Made by a program: the position numbers and the translations under genes. Below are positions 34,960 to 45,856 of a stretch of 64,000 nt of DNA, piece by piece. The DNA is from Sipunculus nudus (taxonomy: Eukaryota; Annelida; Sipuncula; Golfingiida; Sipunculidae), in the NCBI GenBank assembly GCA_026874595.1, contig CM049317.1:72873618-72937617 (forward strand), given 5' to 3'. The notes under the pieces were generated by a model that was not told the origin of the DNA, did no database searches, and was given only the letters and a program-made list of their open reading frames with translations. How positions within the stretch are numbered: the stretch's first letter is position 1; each line of letters opens with the position of its first letter.

Positions 34960-36540
34960 TACACACATGTACATTTAAACATTACATACACTCCGAAATG
35001 CATAACAGAAACGTGCAGACAAGTATAACAAAAGAGATTATAAACGCTGTAACATCGTCCACAATCCATGCAATTTCAAGCACATCTATAGATTAAAAAT
35101 CAATATTACTATACTAATATATAATATTCAATGCGTAGACAGTATTAAAGCCATATAAGTGGAGGAAACTGTAAGCGTGCACCTAGATTCACTCTCCCCT
35201 TTCCTGCGCACACTTATTGCTGATAGCCAACAAATCCTGATATGGAACGTTTTTACTGTGTTTCCCGTTGAGTTGAAGAGAAGGGGGAGGGGGAGACTCT
35301 TTTTCATAAATATATCAGATGGTATCTTCCATTTTCTGTTTAGATTGTTAGTGCAACGCTACATGGCACCATCTTCCATCTGTGTGTCCATTGTGTGCGA
35401 CAATGTTTTCTCATGTCATGTGGACTAGTCTACCTGGAGGGACCCCGGAAAAATCGATAATACGATTTTTGGCCTATCGTACGTGGGAGACGCTGCTTCA
35501 TTTGAACATGAAGATTCCGAGAGGATAAGTGTTTTCTGTTTCCGAGGAATATCGTGTTGTTTAGACTTGTCGGTGTAACTTGTACTGAGATACTTATCGC
35601 CGACCATAAACTATTATCGACAAAGACGTACTTCTTCTTTAACTATTATTGACAAAGACGGCTCCGACTTTACAAACATTGCAAGACATAGGTCTGCCAA
35701 TATTTCAGTTAAATTTAATATATGTCAATTGAATTTATTTTTAAAAATTTACAAAATCAAGAAAATAATAATTACTGCTGTAATGTTAATACATGGTGTA
35801 GAACAATGACAGGTTTAATGCATTACAGTAGATCAAACATTTTAAAGTAAATGATGAGACTGTAAGTATCATTTTCACTAACCTTATTTGTTATAGCAGT
35901 CTTGGTTTTACGGGTAACTTACAAGATCTATTTTTATTTACATATCAGTATTTTGCTTTACGACTTCCCTTTGACAAGGGGTCTCTTAATTATGAGGGTT
36001 TTATAATCGCGATAAAACGTGATATTACGTGAAACCCATGTGAACAAAAAGACAACCACAGAATCACCCGGACTCAGGTACGCGTAATCATCATACCAAG
36101 GATCCACAAAGGAAATTTTCAAATAAAAAAAAACAAAATTGGTATTTCATGTGTTTTCCAGTAATTTTGTGTTCTTCTACCGTACAATGGTTTGCAATGG
36201 TATGCATTGGATATGTAAAGGGGTGATGTATAACTTTTGCAAGCATATATTAATCATATTGCTAAAAAAGCAAATTAGTTTAAATGCCAAACCACCCGGG
36301 CCAATGCGAGTATTCCATGGCATATGCGGAATTCCAGGTTTGAGCGATCCATTATAATAACTCGAACTCTGGTTGAAATAAAGTTTTCGCGTGGTTTAAG
36401 ACAAATACGCATACACAAGTGTCCTGATAACCATAAATCCAATGGTGTCTTAAACACGACGGTGCTGTCTCCAAACCTCAGTGTGGCATTTTAAATCCCC
36501 AAACCGGCTTACGCGTGAATATTTTAACAGCAACCTTCGT
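34960..36540. other. Intergenic, no gene recognised
   Basis: The open frames at 35159-35428 and 36139-36357 have no domain. AT-rich sequence without recognisable repeats. Confidence 0.45.
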
Positions 36541-36573
36541 CAGTTTTTAAACCGATCTGTCTTAATTAGTTTC

Positions 36574-36601
36574 CCGGAAGTGATGTCATTGATAATCAAT
36601 G
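36574..36601 (+). promoter_or_regulatory. ETS/CRE-like composite next to a CATTGAT inverted repeat
   Basis: CCGGAAG (ETS core) abuts TGATGTCA (one change from the CRE TGACGTCA), and this overlaps CATTGATAATCAATG, a 7-bp inverted repeat of ATTGAT/ATCAAT of the kind bound by cut/onecut homeodomains. A perfect TATCGATA follows at 36809-36816, and homeodomain/octamer-like words (TTATTCATTAAG, CTAATGCAA) lie at about 36750-36790. The cluster resembles a cis-regulatory region, but no gene is identified beside it. Confidence 0.3.
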
Positions 36602-36849
36602 TTCTGCATCCTTACTCGGCCTTTTTTTTCGCTTTATTAACTCCGGACGTTGCTCCCGTTGACTAAACCTGTTTATTACTCCGCGCGAAATATTCATTAT
36701 TTGGAAGCATTTTTACGTTAGCTTTTCCACTCAAAAGGAGCTTTGATTCATTATTCATTAAGTGTAACATCACTCATTAAAGCTAATGCAACTACCGTTC
36801 AGTTTGCTTATCGATAGCGAATGCATTGACCCATAGATCATTTTACAAG

Positions 36850-37200
36850 AATAAGGATGTTATTGTAAATAAACCGGGCCCGGCGAATACTTCACTTGCT
36901 ACCTTTGGGTGCGTAATAGTCCCCTTCGCTGGTATTTCCACCGAGGAACCCCCGAAAGGCGCTCTCGTTTATGAGTGAAACAAGCAGTTGGCCACGGCCT
37001 TCCAATGAAGGCTGCAGAGTGCTCGACCTGGGTGGAGGCTGGCCGTGAAAAATCTCACCGCCACCGCCACGATCTCTCGGCTTTTAATCCTGTTCTCTAC
37101 CCCTGGGCCACAGAGGCCGGTCTATGTCAGTTTATTTTGAACGTAGCGTTGCCATTATGAACTACACAATATTTTCCGCAGGCATCATGGACTGAGAGCG
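36850..37200. other. GC-richer block, no gene recognised
   Basis: The sequence is noticeably richer in GC than its surroundings and has a short open frame (36975-37160) without a recognisable domain. It could be a regulatory island or an old exon; the sequence alone does not decide. Confidence 0.3.
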
Positions 37201-37574
37201 TATTTCCACCATCCAATTAGTGTTATAAGGGATTTCCATTTCACTAAAAAAATGACCCATCTCATATAACGCCGATACGTAATAAGATATTTACGTCAAA
37301 TGCGGAGAGTACCTACAAACGTGATGGCAAAGACCTTTTATGTCAATATGTCAGCCCGCTCAGGATACCATCGTCAGCCCATGAAGCCACAAGTTTAACA
37401 ACCTGACACGTTCTTTGGTGGATTATGTTAACTACTGCACGGATGCAGTCTGACAGATCAAGGTTCTGAGATAAAGTAGAACTATGCGAGCAATAGGTGG
37501 AGCCAACTGCTGATTCAGTACGATGTTGCTATGTTCCCCTGCCATTCTTTTACATACCCACTTGGCCAGTGGTG

Positions 37575-37687
37575 CATATATATACACACACATACACATA
37601 TATATATATATATATATATATTTATTTATATATATATATATATATATTTATAATATAATAATATTATATTATAATATAATATAATAA
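37575..37687. repeat. (TA)n/(CA)n and AT-rich low-complexity tract
   Basis: TA and CACA dinucleotide runs pass into ATATTATATTATAA-type sequence over about 110 bp. Confidence 0.9.
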
Positions 37688-37689
37688 AT

Positions 37690-38810
37690 GACTGACTTCC
37701 TCTTGGGAATACTATGTATTGTTGCAAGATAGTATTGCAAATCCGTGTTAAACAAACAATTTTCTAAACATAATTGAAAAAGTTAAGGTTGCACGTGCGC
37801 AGGCTGAAGTGATCAGTCACTTATTAAAGTCATAGTGTAAAATGCAGCGTTTCAAACACAATAAAGATAACACGTTCCTACTTTATTTTCTACACGCACA
37901 GATGTTTGCTGACAGTCCAATTTTAATCTCATTTCAAAGGGACATATTCAGAAGCCATTTCTTTTACGCTATCACTTCAGTTTTGTTTATAAAACGGTTT
38001 CCTAGCAAAACCTTCGCGGCACACAGCCTCAGTCCCTCGCCTACGGCTGTTAGGCTCTGCGTGTTGGTAAACACAGTGTCTGTTTACCATAACAATGCTG
38101 CGTGACCAGAGGTTGCGATTGTGAGTCGCAACACGAGATGTTCGGCCAAATATGTATTTCTTTATTTGGGCCAAGTCAGTCACGGCATCTCCTGATTGAC
38201 ACGTGTTTTAGCCCAGGTGGAGCACGGAGTCCGAGGCGCTGTGTTTATGTTGACACCTGTGATCGCGCCCGGTTCACTGTTTTAACACTCATTTACAGGA
38301 GTAAGCAAACTATTTCAAAGCAGTTTTTCGCAGGTACAAATTTCGTGTTAACTCAACATGCTTTATAGGTGTTTGGGCCCTTTAATTAAAAAAGAAAGGG
38401 AAACAACTTCTTACACATAAATGGTAAATTTCAATTTGAAAACAAAATATGTTTGTCATTGCAAATCATTCAGCCCCATAATCATTTGTTCGGAAGGCAG
38501 TTTCTTATGCAATTTCTATTGATCTCAAAACATACTCATTCAAACAAAGCCTTTCTTCCTGTTAAGGAAATTACTTAAAAGTAAAGAAAAACATGAAAAA
38601 TTTTGATAAATAATTACAGTAAAAAGAGATTGTCTTTGCTTTGAATGAATCAGACAAAAAGACAATGGTACTAAACACGGACACTGGTTCATATTTGAAA
38701 CAACCGAAAATTAGAGCCAATGTAAAACACAATTTCTCACATTTTTTCGTCTAGTTATAGACTTTTATGATAATGCAATTTATGTCCATATAATCTTTCA
38801 TTAGCAAATT
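37690..38810. other. Intergenic, no gene recognised
   Basis: The open frames at 37842-38105 and 38102-38368 have no domain. A small hairpin, GTTGCGA with TCGCAAC (about 38112-38132), is present. Confidence 0.45.
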
Positions 38811-38819
38811 GTATTTACG

Positions 38820-39700
38820 GGTTTTTAGCTCAGTTGGATCCGTTAAAAAGGGCACAAATCGTGACTGCTGGATCTGGACTTTTCTAACATAACATCCTAT
38901 GAATTGCAAAAACAAAATACCCGGAAACCATCGAGCTATGGAGCACAATACAACATTTGATGGCGCCACCAACTTTTTCTGATTTTTACGCATTTTATTT
39001 CTATTTTTTAGACCTTCAGATGAAGCCGTCCGTTAACAGGGCACAAATCGTAACGGTTAGACCTAGAAATTTCTTACTATACATCCAGGGAGGTCCTCGG
39101 TTAATTTGCGTGGAAACCTGAAATTAGGCCATGGTGACCAATATTCAGTGAACTATGGGCCAAGAGCATGATTTTTAGCACCCTGAAAATCAGATGGGCA
39201 CAAATTTTATCTGTTGGCCCTAAAATGTTCCAAATAAATATACAGGGACGTCTTGGGCAATTTGTATGGAAACCTGAAATTAGTTTATGGTGACCGATAT
39301 TTCGCGTTGAACAACGAATCTTAGACAATCTCCATGGGAACCTGAAATTAGGTCATGGTGACCTATAGTACTGGTCAAAAATATTTTGAGACCCAGGCAG
39401 TCGGACAGGGTACACGACTTTCCTGTTTGACCTAGAATCTTCTGTCTTTACGTCCAAAGATGTCCTTAAAAAATGTGCATGGTCATCTTGAGCTCAGCTG
39501 ACTGCATACAAAACGGCTAGATTTCATGGGAATGGCTGGACATATTATCATGAAACTTTTTTTATTTGTTGATTTAATAGAACTTTAATTGTTCAAGTTG
39601 AATGGGGATACCACCTACAAAAGTTGGCATTCAGATGATAAAATTCCCTTTGTGAATGGCTTCCTACTCAGCTGAGCGTCATGATCCATGGGTCACGTAT
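38820..39700 (+). mobile_element. Dispersed repeat family 1, copy with core repeats
   Basis: Starts near GGGTTTTTAGCTCAGTTGG. The core landmark GGCACAAATCGT (or a variant) occurs at about 38851, 39040 and 39198. A second start-like GAGCTCAGCTGACTGCATA lies at 39489, and the copy ends with CAGCTGAGCGTCATGATCCA and TGGGTCA (about 39669-39694). It may be two copies joined or nested. Confidence 0.65.
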
Positions 39701-39844
39701 GGTAAACATATATAATAAATACACATAATCATAAACGCTTGACACAAACAGGACGGCTTCCGCCTCAAAGGCGCCGAAAGCAATTTTTGTTCGCTGGATA
39801 GGGTTACTTTCTTGGTTTTAGTGTAGCATCCAACTTAATTCAGC

Positions 39845-40560
39845 GGAAAAAATGAGTAGTAGTAGTAGTAGTATTTTTTATTAGAGTGACAAATACATTT
39901 AGATACATATATAATTAAACATATCAGTGCACCCGGCCCGTTGGACCTAATAGTCACTTCATAACTTGATACAAAATAAGTGTTTCGCATACACTAGACA
40001 TACAATTGCTTGCTCCTCATTTCATAACATCTGCATAAATATTTTGCTAGCTTTCTAGATTTATTTTCACACAACCAGGATATTTTATTATTTTCTGTAA
40101 AAGTAGATGTTGGCCAGTTTGTACCAGAAAATAATGTCTGACGTTCCTGCTCATACAAAGGACTGTGAAAAAGGAAGTGGACCTCATCTTCAAAACACTC
40201 ATTACATTTAAAACAGACTCTTTGTTAAATATTTATGCGACGAAATCTGCCTGTTTCAATTTCCAAAGGTAATACACCCATTCTGAACTGAACCAAAAAG
40301 GATCTTTCTTTTGAAGAAAGGTTCAATTTTACATATAATTCAGTACTGATTTACTTTTTGTACAGTCTATAATTCCTAAGTTTTGGTTTTGATAACAGTT
40401 TTTTTCTCCATTCATCATTCGTGACATGTTCTATGAGTAACTTCTTTAGAAGCGCAAGATTTCCGCTGCCTCGGGAGCGTATGTGGGGGTTATATCTGGA
40501 CTCCCATATTCCCGAAACAGCAGAGTCGTACACTTATGAGTCCGAGTCTGCGCGGTTTGT
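39845..40560 (-). mobile_element. 3' end of a non-LTR retrotransposon (CR1/jockey-like), decayed
   Basis: On the minus strand the C-terminus of a reverse-transcriptase polyprotein is readable: EWRKKLLSKPKLRNYRLYK; then, one frame over, YVKLNLSSKERSFLVQFRMG and VLPLEIETGRFRRINI; then, after an in-frame TAA, CFKCNECFEDEVHFLFHSPL (the CCHC-like terminal zinc motif) and ENKSRKLAKYLCRCYEMRS. A 3' untranslated region with ACGGGCCGGGTGCAC follows, and the element ends in an (ACT)n microsatellite tail (about 39856-39871 in plus orientation), typical of LINEs with simple-repeat tails. It is 5' truncated, and a frameshift plus a stop make it inactive. Clade assignment is tentative. Confidence 0.8.
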
Positions 40561-40733
40561 TGGGATTTTGGAATAAATTTTCCCAGGTTCAAATGATGCA
40601 TGTTCCCGTTTTAAATACTTATGGCAGCCACAGTTGTCGGTTTCATGTGAGCTTTGTTTATCGGTAACATATTTTAATGGTAAAATATTATACATATACT
40701 GTGACTTAACTAATGTGAGATCCAATGAAAATA

Positions 40734-40990
40734 TGCTCCCGAGACAGCGGCAATCTGGCGCTTCTAAAGAAGCTACTGATTTTCCCGCTTTGACTGTGTA
40801 TTATGCAATTAAACACCAGTGGTGCACATTGGCCTGTCTGCTGAATAAAAAACTGCTGAAATGACTAGCAGCCAGCCAAATTCAAGTCAACAAACATGTG
40901 ATAGGCATTAGGCTCCGACCAGAAATCACGTGTAGGGCCATTCTCTCTGAGCCTGTGGCACCTGTGCTTAAGTATTTAGATCTGATAAAT
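40734..40990 (+). repeat. Dispersed repeat shared with 48361-48840
   Basis: Begins GCTCCCGAGACAGCGG, followed by GCTTCTAAAGAAGC (a hairpin with 6-bp arms), then 'CCCGCTTTGACTGTGTATTA', and ends near CATTCTCTCTGAGCCTGTGG. The same blocks recur in the same order at 48361-48840. Its first 40 bp also match, inverted, the LINE segment at 40441-40480. Family unknown. Confidence 0.55.
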
Positions 40991-40999
40991 ACCTGGGGG

Positions 41000-41780
41000 A
41001 TGTATACGCTTTGATAAGCGCGGTCTTTCTTTTATATTAGTTGCTTTACACTTTTGTGAAGTTATTTATGTTATATTAACATTTATGAAATACATCACAA
41101 TAAATCCTGGGGAACGGATTTAAAATTAACTGTTGCATATTCAAAAACACAAAATGTGAGTGAAATAAAGCAGATGTATTGTTGGTAACTGAAAGGATTA
41201 TCAATGACTTAGGGGAATGAAAAGGTTTTCATAACCAAACTTTACAGGTATTGGCATAATTCATTAAAAACAATCTAGAAAATCAGAATTAATATCATAA
41301 ATTTTATTGGTCAGTACAATATGGTTGGTACTTTTTTCCGCTCTATAATTTCAGACAATTTATTTCTCGCAAACTTTCCCCTTGGTTGTCACTGAATTTC
41401 GCGTCTTCACTTATTTTAGATTAAAATTCATTTCATATTTAGAAGTTTAAATTAAAACTTTCTTGCAACTCGACCTTTTTTATGATACCACTTGTTAAGG
41501 GAATCCTTCAATCTTTGTCACTTTTGAGGACTATACGTAATTCATGAATTTTAATTTGAAGTAGTTATAATCTCTTTAAGTCTGGTTTCTGTTTAATAAT
41601 TTTGATATATTATGATAAAAAATAAGCACTGTTCTGAGAATGTAGCTTATCAAATTGTCTTGATTATGTTACTATCGACCGTTTCGGTTCAGCTGTCCTT
41701 TCACAGAACCGGATTGAGTCAAAGGTAAATTGAAATTGATGCATTTACAAAAGATACATTGATCAAAAGACTTTAATACA
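41000..41780. other. Intergenic, no gene recognised
   Basis: AT-rich, with no open frame of note and no repeat landmark. Confidence 0.5.
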
Positions 41781-41784
41781 TATT

Positions 41785-43084
41785 TGTCTGACTAAAAGAC
41801 ATCTGAGCTATAGTGATCGCTCTTTATCCGGCTTCCGTCCGTCCGTCTGCCCGTTAACCAGGCACAAATCGTAACCGCTGGCTCTGGAATCTTCTAACTT
41901 CAAATCTAGGGAGTTCCATGAAAAATCTCTTTGGAAACCAGAAATCAGGTCCCTGTTACCCATAACCTCTAAGTTATGGGGCTCCGAAGTACCTCCCAGA
42001 ATAATGGAAAATTTGATACAAAAGCTCAAGTATCTGAACAAATAATGCACTTATCACCATGATTCCTTGCATGGATACTGATCATGGGGTGTTTCATAAG
42101 TTTATGCAGACTGGTCGCGCCAAATTTCTACAGACTGGTGGCGCCACCTGTATTTTTCGATCTTTTGCGAATTTGTTTCTCTGTTTTTGAGACCTTGAAA
42201 GGAAACTCATCTGTTATTAGGGCACCAATCGTAACGACTGAACCCAAAATCTTCTCTCTTTACATGCAGAGAGGCCCATGAAAATTCTCCATGGAAACCC
42301 GAAATTAGGTCTCTGTTACCCATATCCTGCAAGCTATGGGGCTCCGAAGTATCCTGCAGAATAATGAAAAAAATGATACAAAAGCTCCAGTATCTGAACA
42401 ACTATTGCATTGAACACCATATTTTTTTGCATGGATATTGATAATTGAATGTTTCATCAGTTTCTGCAAACTGATGGCGCCAAATGTATTTTTTTTACTA
42501 TTTTTTCTCTATTTTTGAGACCTTTAGAGATGTGGTTGTCTGTTAACAGGGCACAAATCTTAACCATTGCACCTTGAATCTTGACATGCAGGGAGGCCCA
42601 TCAAAAGTCTCTTTGGAAACCTGAAATCAGGTCTCTGTTACCAATATCCGCTTAGCTTTCGAGCTCAGATGAAACCCCCCCCCCCCCCACCCCCCACCCC
42701 CCAGAATAATTACAAATTTGTTACAAAAGCTCAAGTATCTGAACAACTAATGCATTGAACAAGATGAATCTGTGAATGCATATTCATCATGGAGTGTTTA
42801 ATCAGTTCCTGCAGACTGGCGGTGCCACCTGGATTTTTTAATTTAGATTTTACACTTTTTATGGTCTATTTTTGAGACCTTCAAAGATGTGGTTGTCTAT
42901 TAACAGGACACAAATTGTAACCATTACAACTAGAATCTTCTTAATTGACATTTAGGTCTCTGTTACCCTAAGCTTCATTTGAATGGGACACCACCTACAA
43001 ATTTAATTGGCATTCAGATGATAAAATTTGTTTTGTGAATATCTTCTTAATCAGCTGAGCGTCATGACCCATGGGTCACTTGTT
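41785..43084 (+). mobile_element. Dispersed repeat family 1, longest copy with four core repeats
   Basis: The start includes ACATCTGAGCTATAGTGATC and a GTCCGT block. The core landmark GGCACAAATC (or a variant) occurs at about 41861, 42221, 42550 and 42907, so the core unit is about 330-360 bp. Each unit has a 'CTTGAATCTTC'-like segment, 'GAAATCAGGTCTCTGTTACC' and GATGGCGCCA or GGTGGCGCCACC. It ends with CAGCTGAGCGTCATGACCCA and TGGGTCACTTGTTT, with the palindrome TGACCCATGGGTCA at 43065-43078. No coding capacity is seen. An interrupted C-rich tract (42675-42702) interrupts one unit. Confidence 0.75.
42675..42702. repeat. Interrupted poly-C tract
   Basis: A C run with two A interruptions lies inside the family 1 repeat. 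Confidence 0.9.
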
Positions 43085-43154
43085 TGTTTTCCTCAGTATA
43101 ATATTTTTAAAGTTGAAAAGGTAATTTATATTGTTACAGGTGCTCTTTTTATTG

Positions 43155-43824
43155 TGTGACACGGGCGTAACTCGTGTTGTTGTTACATTTTATGTTTAAT
43201 CCGTACTGGTTGAACCCTCCTTGTCATGTGAGCCTTGGGTTTTCACGCCTCGTCGTGGGTCACGTGATGAGCCTGGTGTGTAGAGACACACGGCTATGTC
43301 TTTCTAGAGAATTCCTGAAACGCGTGTTGTGCAAGAACATATAGACTGTTCGAGAAGTGGAAAATTCCCGGCTTGGGGTGTGGAGGTATATAAAGGGGCT
43401 GTTTTTTAGAACCAGACGGCAGAGCAGATACCAGCGGACGCAGAAGCGTGTGTCAGATTCTAAGACCTTATCCGATGAATGCGGCGATTATACATTTTCA
43501 AAGATTTTCTCCTGGATTTTATACATTTGGACTTCAGTTTACTTTCTGTGTTGTTGCAATAACTTTTCACTGGACTGTCATTCAAAGGTTTACATTCAAA
43601 GGACTTATCGTGGTGACGGTGTTGGTATCGAGGTACTGTACCGTTATCTTTCTGTGTGATTGTATTGACTTGTTGCTGTGCCGCTGTTTTACTGTGTAAT
43701 TGTATTGATTTGGTGTATTGTATTGTTAGGGTTGTTTTAAGAATAAATTATAGTTATTTGTTAACAAAAAACCACTGGCTTCTTTATTCGTTCCCCTAGA
43801 CAATTCACGCTGCCTAGTGTTACA
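43155..43824 (+). mobile_element. LTR-like promoter/terminator module (solo LTR candidate)
   Basis: It begins TGTGACAC and ends GTGTTACA, near-perfect inverted ends of the TG...CA type. Inside are a strong TATA box (TATATAAAGG, 43387-43396), a plausible start region about 25-30 bp downstream, and AATAAA (43742-43747) about 80 bp before the end, in the order U3-R-U5. The length of 670 bp is normal for a gypsy-type LTR. No matching 5-bp target duplication, primer-binding site or polypurine tract is seen next to it, so it may be an old solo LTR or an unrelated promoter. An antisense open frame (44085-43726) overlaps its end and is unrecognised. Confidence 0.5.
43387..43396 (+). promoter_or_regulatory. 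TATA box of the LTR-like module
   Basis: TATATAAAGG is a full TATA-box consensus on the same strand as the AATAAA at 43742. Confidence 0.6.
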
Positions 43825-43829
43825 GAATC

Positions 43830-44570
43830 TGATTTTTTTATCTCCATTACAAAATTTGTGTTCATCACGCATACGTGATCTGTTTATATTAGGTTCCGTA
43901 ACAATATGTCTACTTATTTCCTCTGTTTTGGGATTCTTTGACTGACTAATTGACATTAATTTGTGAGTTAGGGGAAAATATCTTTGTTCACCAATCAACT
44001 TCTGACTGTAAAACTCCTGTGATCTTTCAAAACTTTCATCCAGCGAAAAACTCGGGAAGTAAGTTTGACGAGGTTGATGATGCATATATATGTTTTACAA
44101 GCAACTGCTGACGAGTTTTCTTGTTTTTAATGAAAAATATAGGAATTGGTTTGGTATTTTAAGAAAATCTTTTTGACACGAGGCAATATTACCTTTCTAA
44201 TGGAACATAAAAGTGACGCCTCTGAGAGTAAAAAGCTCCCTCTTTCCATAAAATAAAGGTTAATTCTTGCAGCCAGTGTACTTTTCCATCAGATGGCTGA
44301 AGGCTTTTTTATGAATTATAGGCTTGAGGATTCCTTAAGCACTCTTGACTGTCTGTCAGGACACGTAACTGTATAAAGTGATCTGGCGGCCTTTTTATAA
44401 TTCAATAGTTTACATATATATAGGTCAAGTTGTGTTAACACCTGCTGTGTGAGCTCCCGAAGCAGGACATGATTCCAAAGTGACAGATAATGGATAAAAG
44501 CTGCTGATGTTGAAAGCATTTAGACCGCACTTCTTTAATTAAAAAAAAATTAAGGCAAAAAAAAAACAAT
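43830..44570. other. Intergenic, no gene recognised
   Basis: A minus-strand open frame of 119 codons (44085-43726) has no domain I know and runs into the LTR-like module. Nothing else is supported. Confidence 0.35.
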
Positions 44571-44572
44571 AA

Positions 44573-44879
44573 AAGGTATGGTTCTCAGGCACCGCCCGCA
44601 TCAATTTTAAACCCCCGCATCAAAAATTTTATGTTGATTTTCAATAGAAACTTACCAATTTCGAGCTGCAGCCGCTCGGACATTTCTTTCAAGAAGATAA
44701 AATCATACAATTTCCTTTGTTATGTAGTGCTTTTACTTGTTTAGCAAAATAAATCTGTTATTATCATGCTTTTCCCTTATCATTTGACAATTTATCAAAA
44801 CACACAAAAAAAAAATAAAAATAAAAAAACCGCCCGCCCGCATTGATTTATGAAAAAAAGTGCCTGAGAATCATACCTT
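44573..44879. mobile_element. MITE with 20-bp terminal inverted repeats
   Basis: Left end AAGGTATGGTTCTCAGGCAC and right end (reverse complement) AAGGTATGATTCTCAGGCAC differ by one base in 20. The interior of about 270 bp is non-coding, with CCCGCATCAA near the left and a CCGCCCGCCCGCATTGA block near the right end, which extends the inverted repeat imperfectly. The flanks are A/T runs, so the target duplication cannot be read. A truncated copy is at 12008-12265. The transposon superfamily is not identified. Confidence 0.8.
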
Positions 44880-45523
44880 TTTTTATTTTGGCCTAAAAAC
44901 TTTATTTGTAGGGCTTCCACTTGATATCTTTTGTAAATGCTTTATATGGTCCTTTCAATATTTTTATACTCCCAATGGGTTAAAATAGTTATGACAGTTT
45001 TTTTATTACTAAACTTAGGTATTCCATTATCAAATGCTAACAGATACGTTGCCCTCTCTCGAGCCGCTATTGCGTCTTTTACATGAATAATGAAAATATT
45101 CGGGCCGAAATCACAATATTTAAATTCAGCGAACAAAAATATGAACTATTTATTTACAAGACATTCGAACAAAAACCAATATAACAGAAACCAGATAGGA
45201 CTACAAGGATTTATTTTATTGATCAGATGCCCTTCTTGCAACGCTCAACGTTTGAATTGAAAACAGAAGCAGTTTTGTCCTGTTCGTCTACGATTAAGCA
45301 AGGTATCTGGCATTGTAGCTGCATAAGGAAAAAGGAAGGCTCGGGATAAACACGTGACTTGTATTTGACGAATGAAAAGATAAGGTATTTAATTAAAAAT
45401 GAAGGCTTTGAAAATTGAACAAATCTTCTCTCGTAAAACCAAACTAAATACTACATAATATGTGTAAAGAAAATATGGTATTGTGGGGGGGGGGCTTCTG
45501 TCTTCTTTGTCTTAAGGCGGGGG

Positions 45524-45528
<5 letters not shown>

Positions 45529-45593
<65 letters not shown>
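45529..45593. repeat. (TA)n microsatellite
   Basis: An uninterrupted TA run of about 65 bp. Confidence 0.95.
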
Positions 45594-45595
<2 letters not shown>

Positions 45596-45798
45596 GTAAT
45601 ATATATCAAACAGTCCGAGAGTTCAGCTCATGTTCGATTTATGACACACTAAGGTCCGTTTCGCCCAGAAGGCTCTTCAGGTGTGATTATGAGTAGGGTG
45701 TGTTTACAACGCGTCTGCGTGCACAATTGGACTGGGGTGCGCTGGAGCGTATCGGATAAGAGTTGCCTAATTGTTAACGAGGAGGAATTTGTTTTGGA

Positions 45799-45807
45799 AT
45801 ATATATA

Positions 45808-45852
<45 letters not shown>
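45799..45852. repeat. (TA)n microsatellite
   Basis: A TA run with a single C interruption near its start. Confidence 0.95.

Positions 45853-45856
<4 letters not shown>

Noticed and set aside
38112-38132. MicroRNA or structural RNA at the GTTGCGA/TCGCAAC hairpin
   Set aside because: The stem is only 7 bp, expected by chance in a window of this size.
43726-44085. 119-codon minus-strand open frame as a retrotransposon gene
   Set aside because: No gag/pol motif, and it runs antisense into the LTR-like module.
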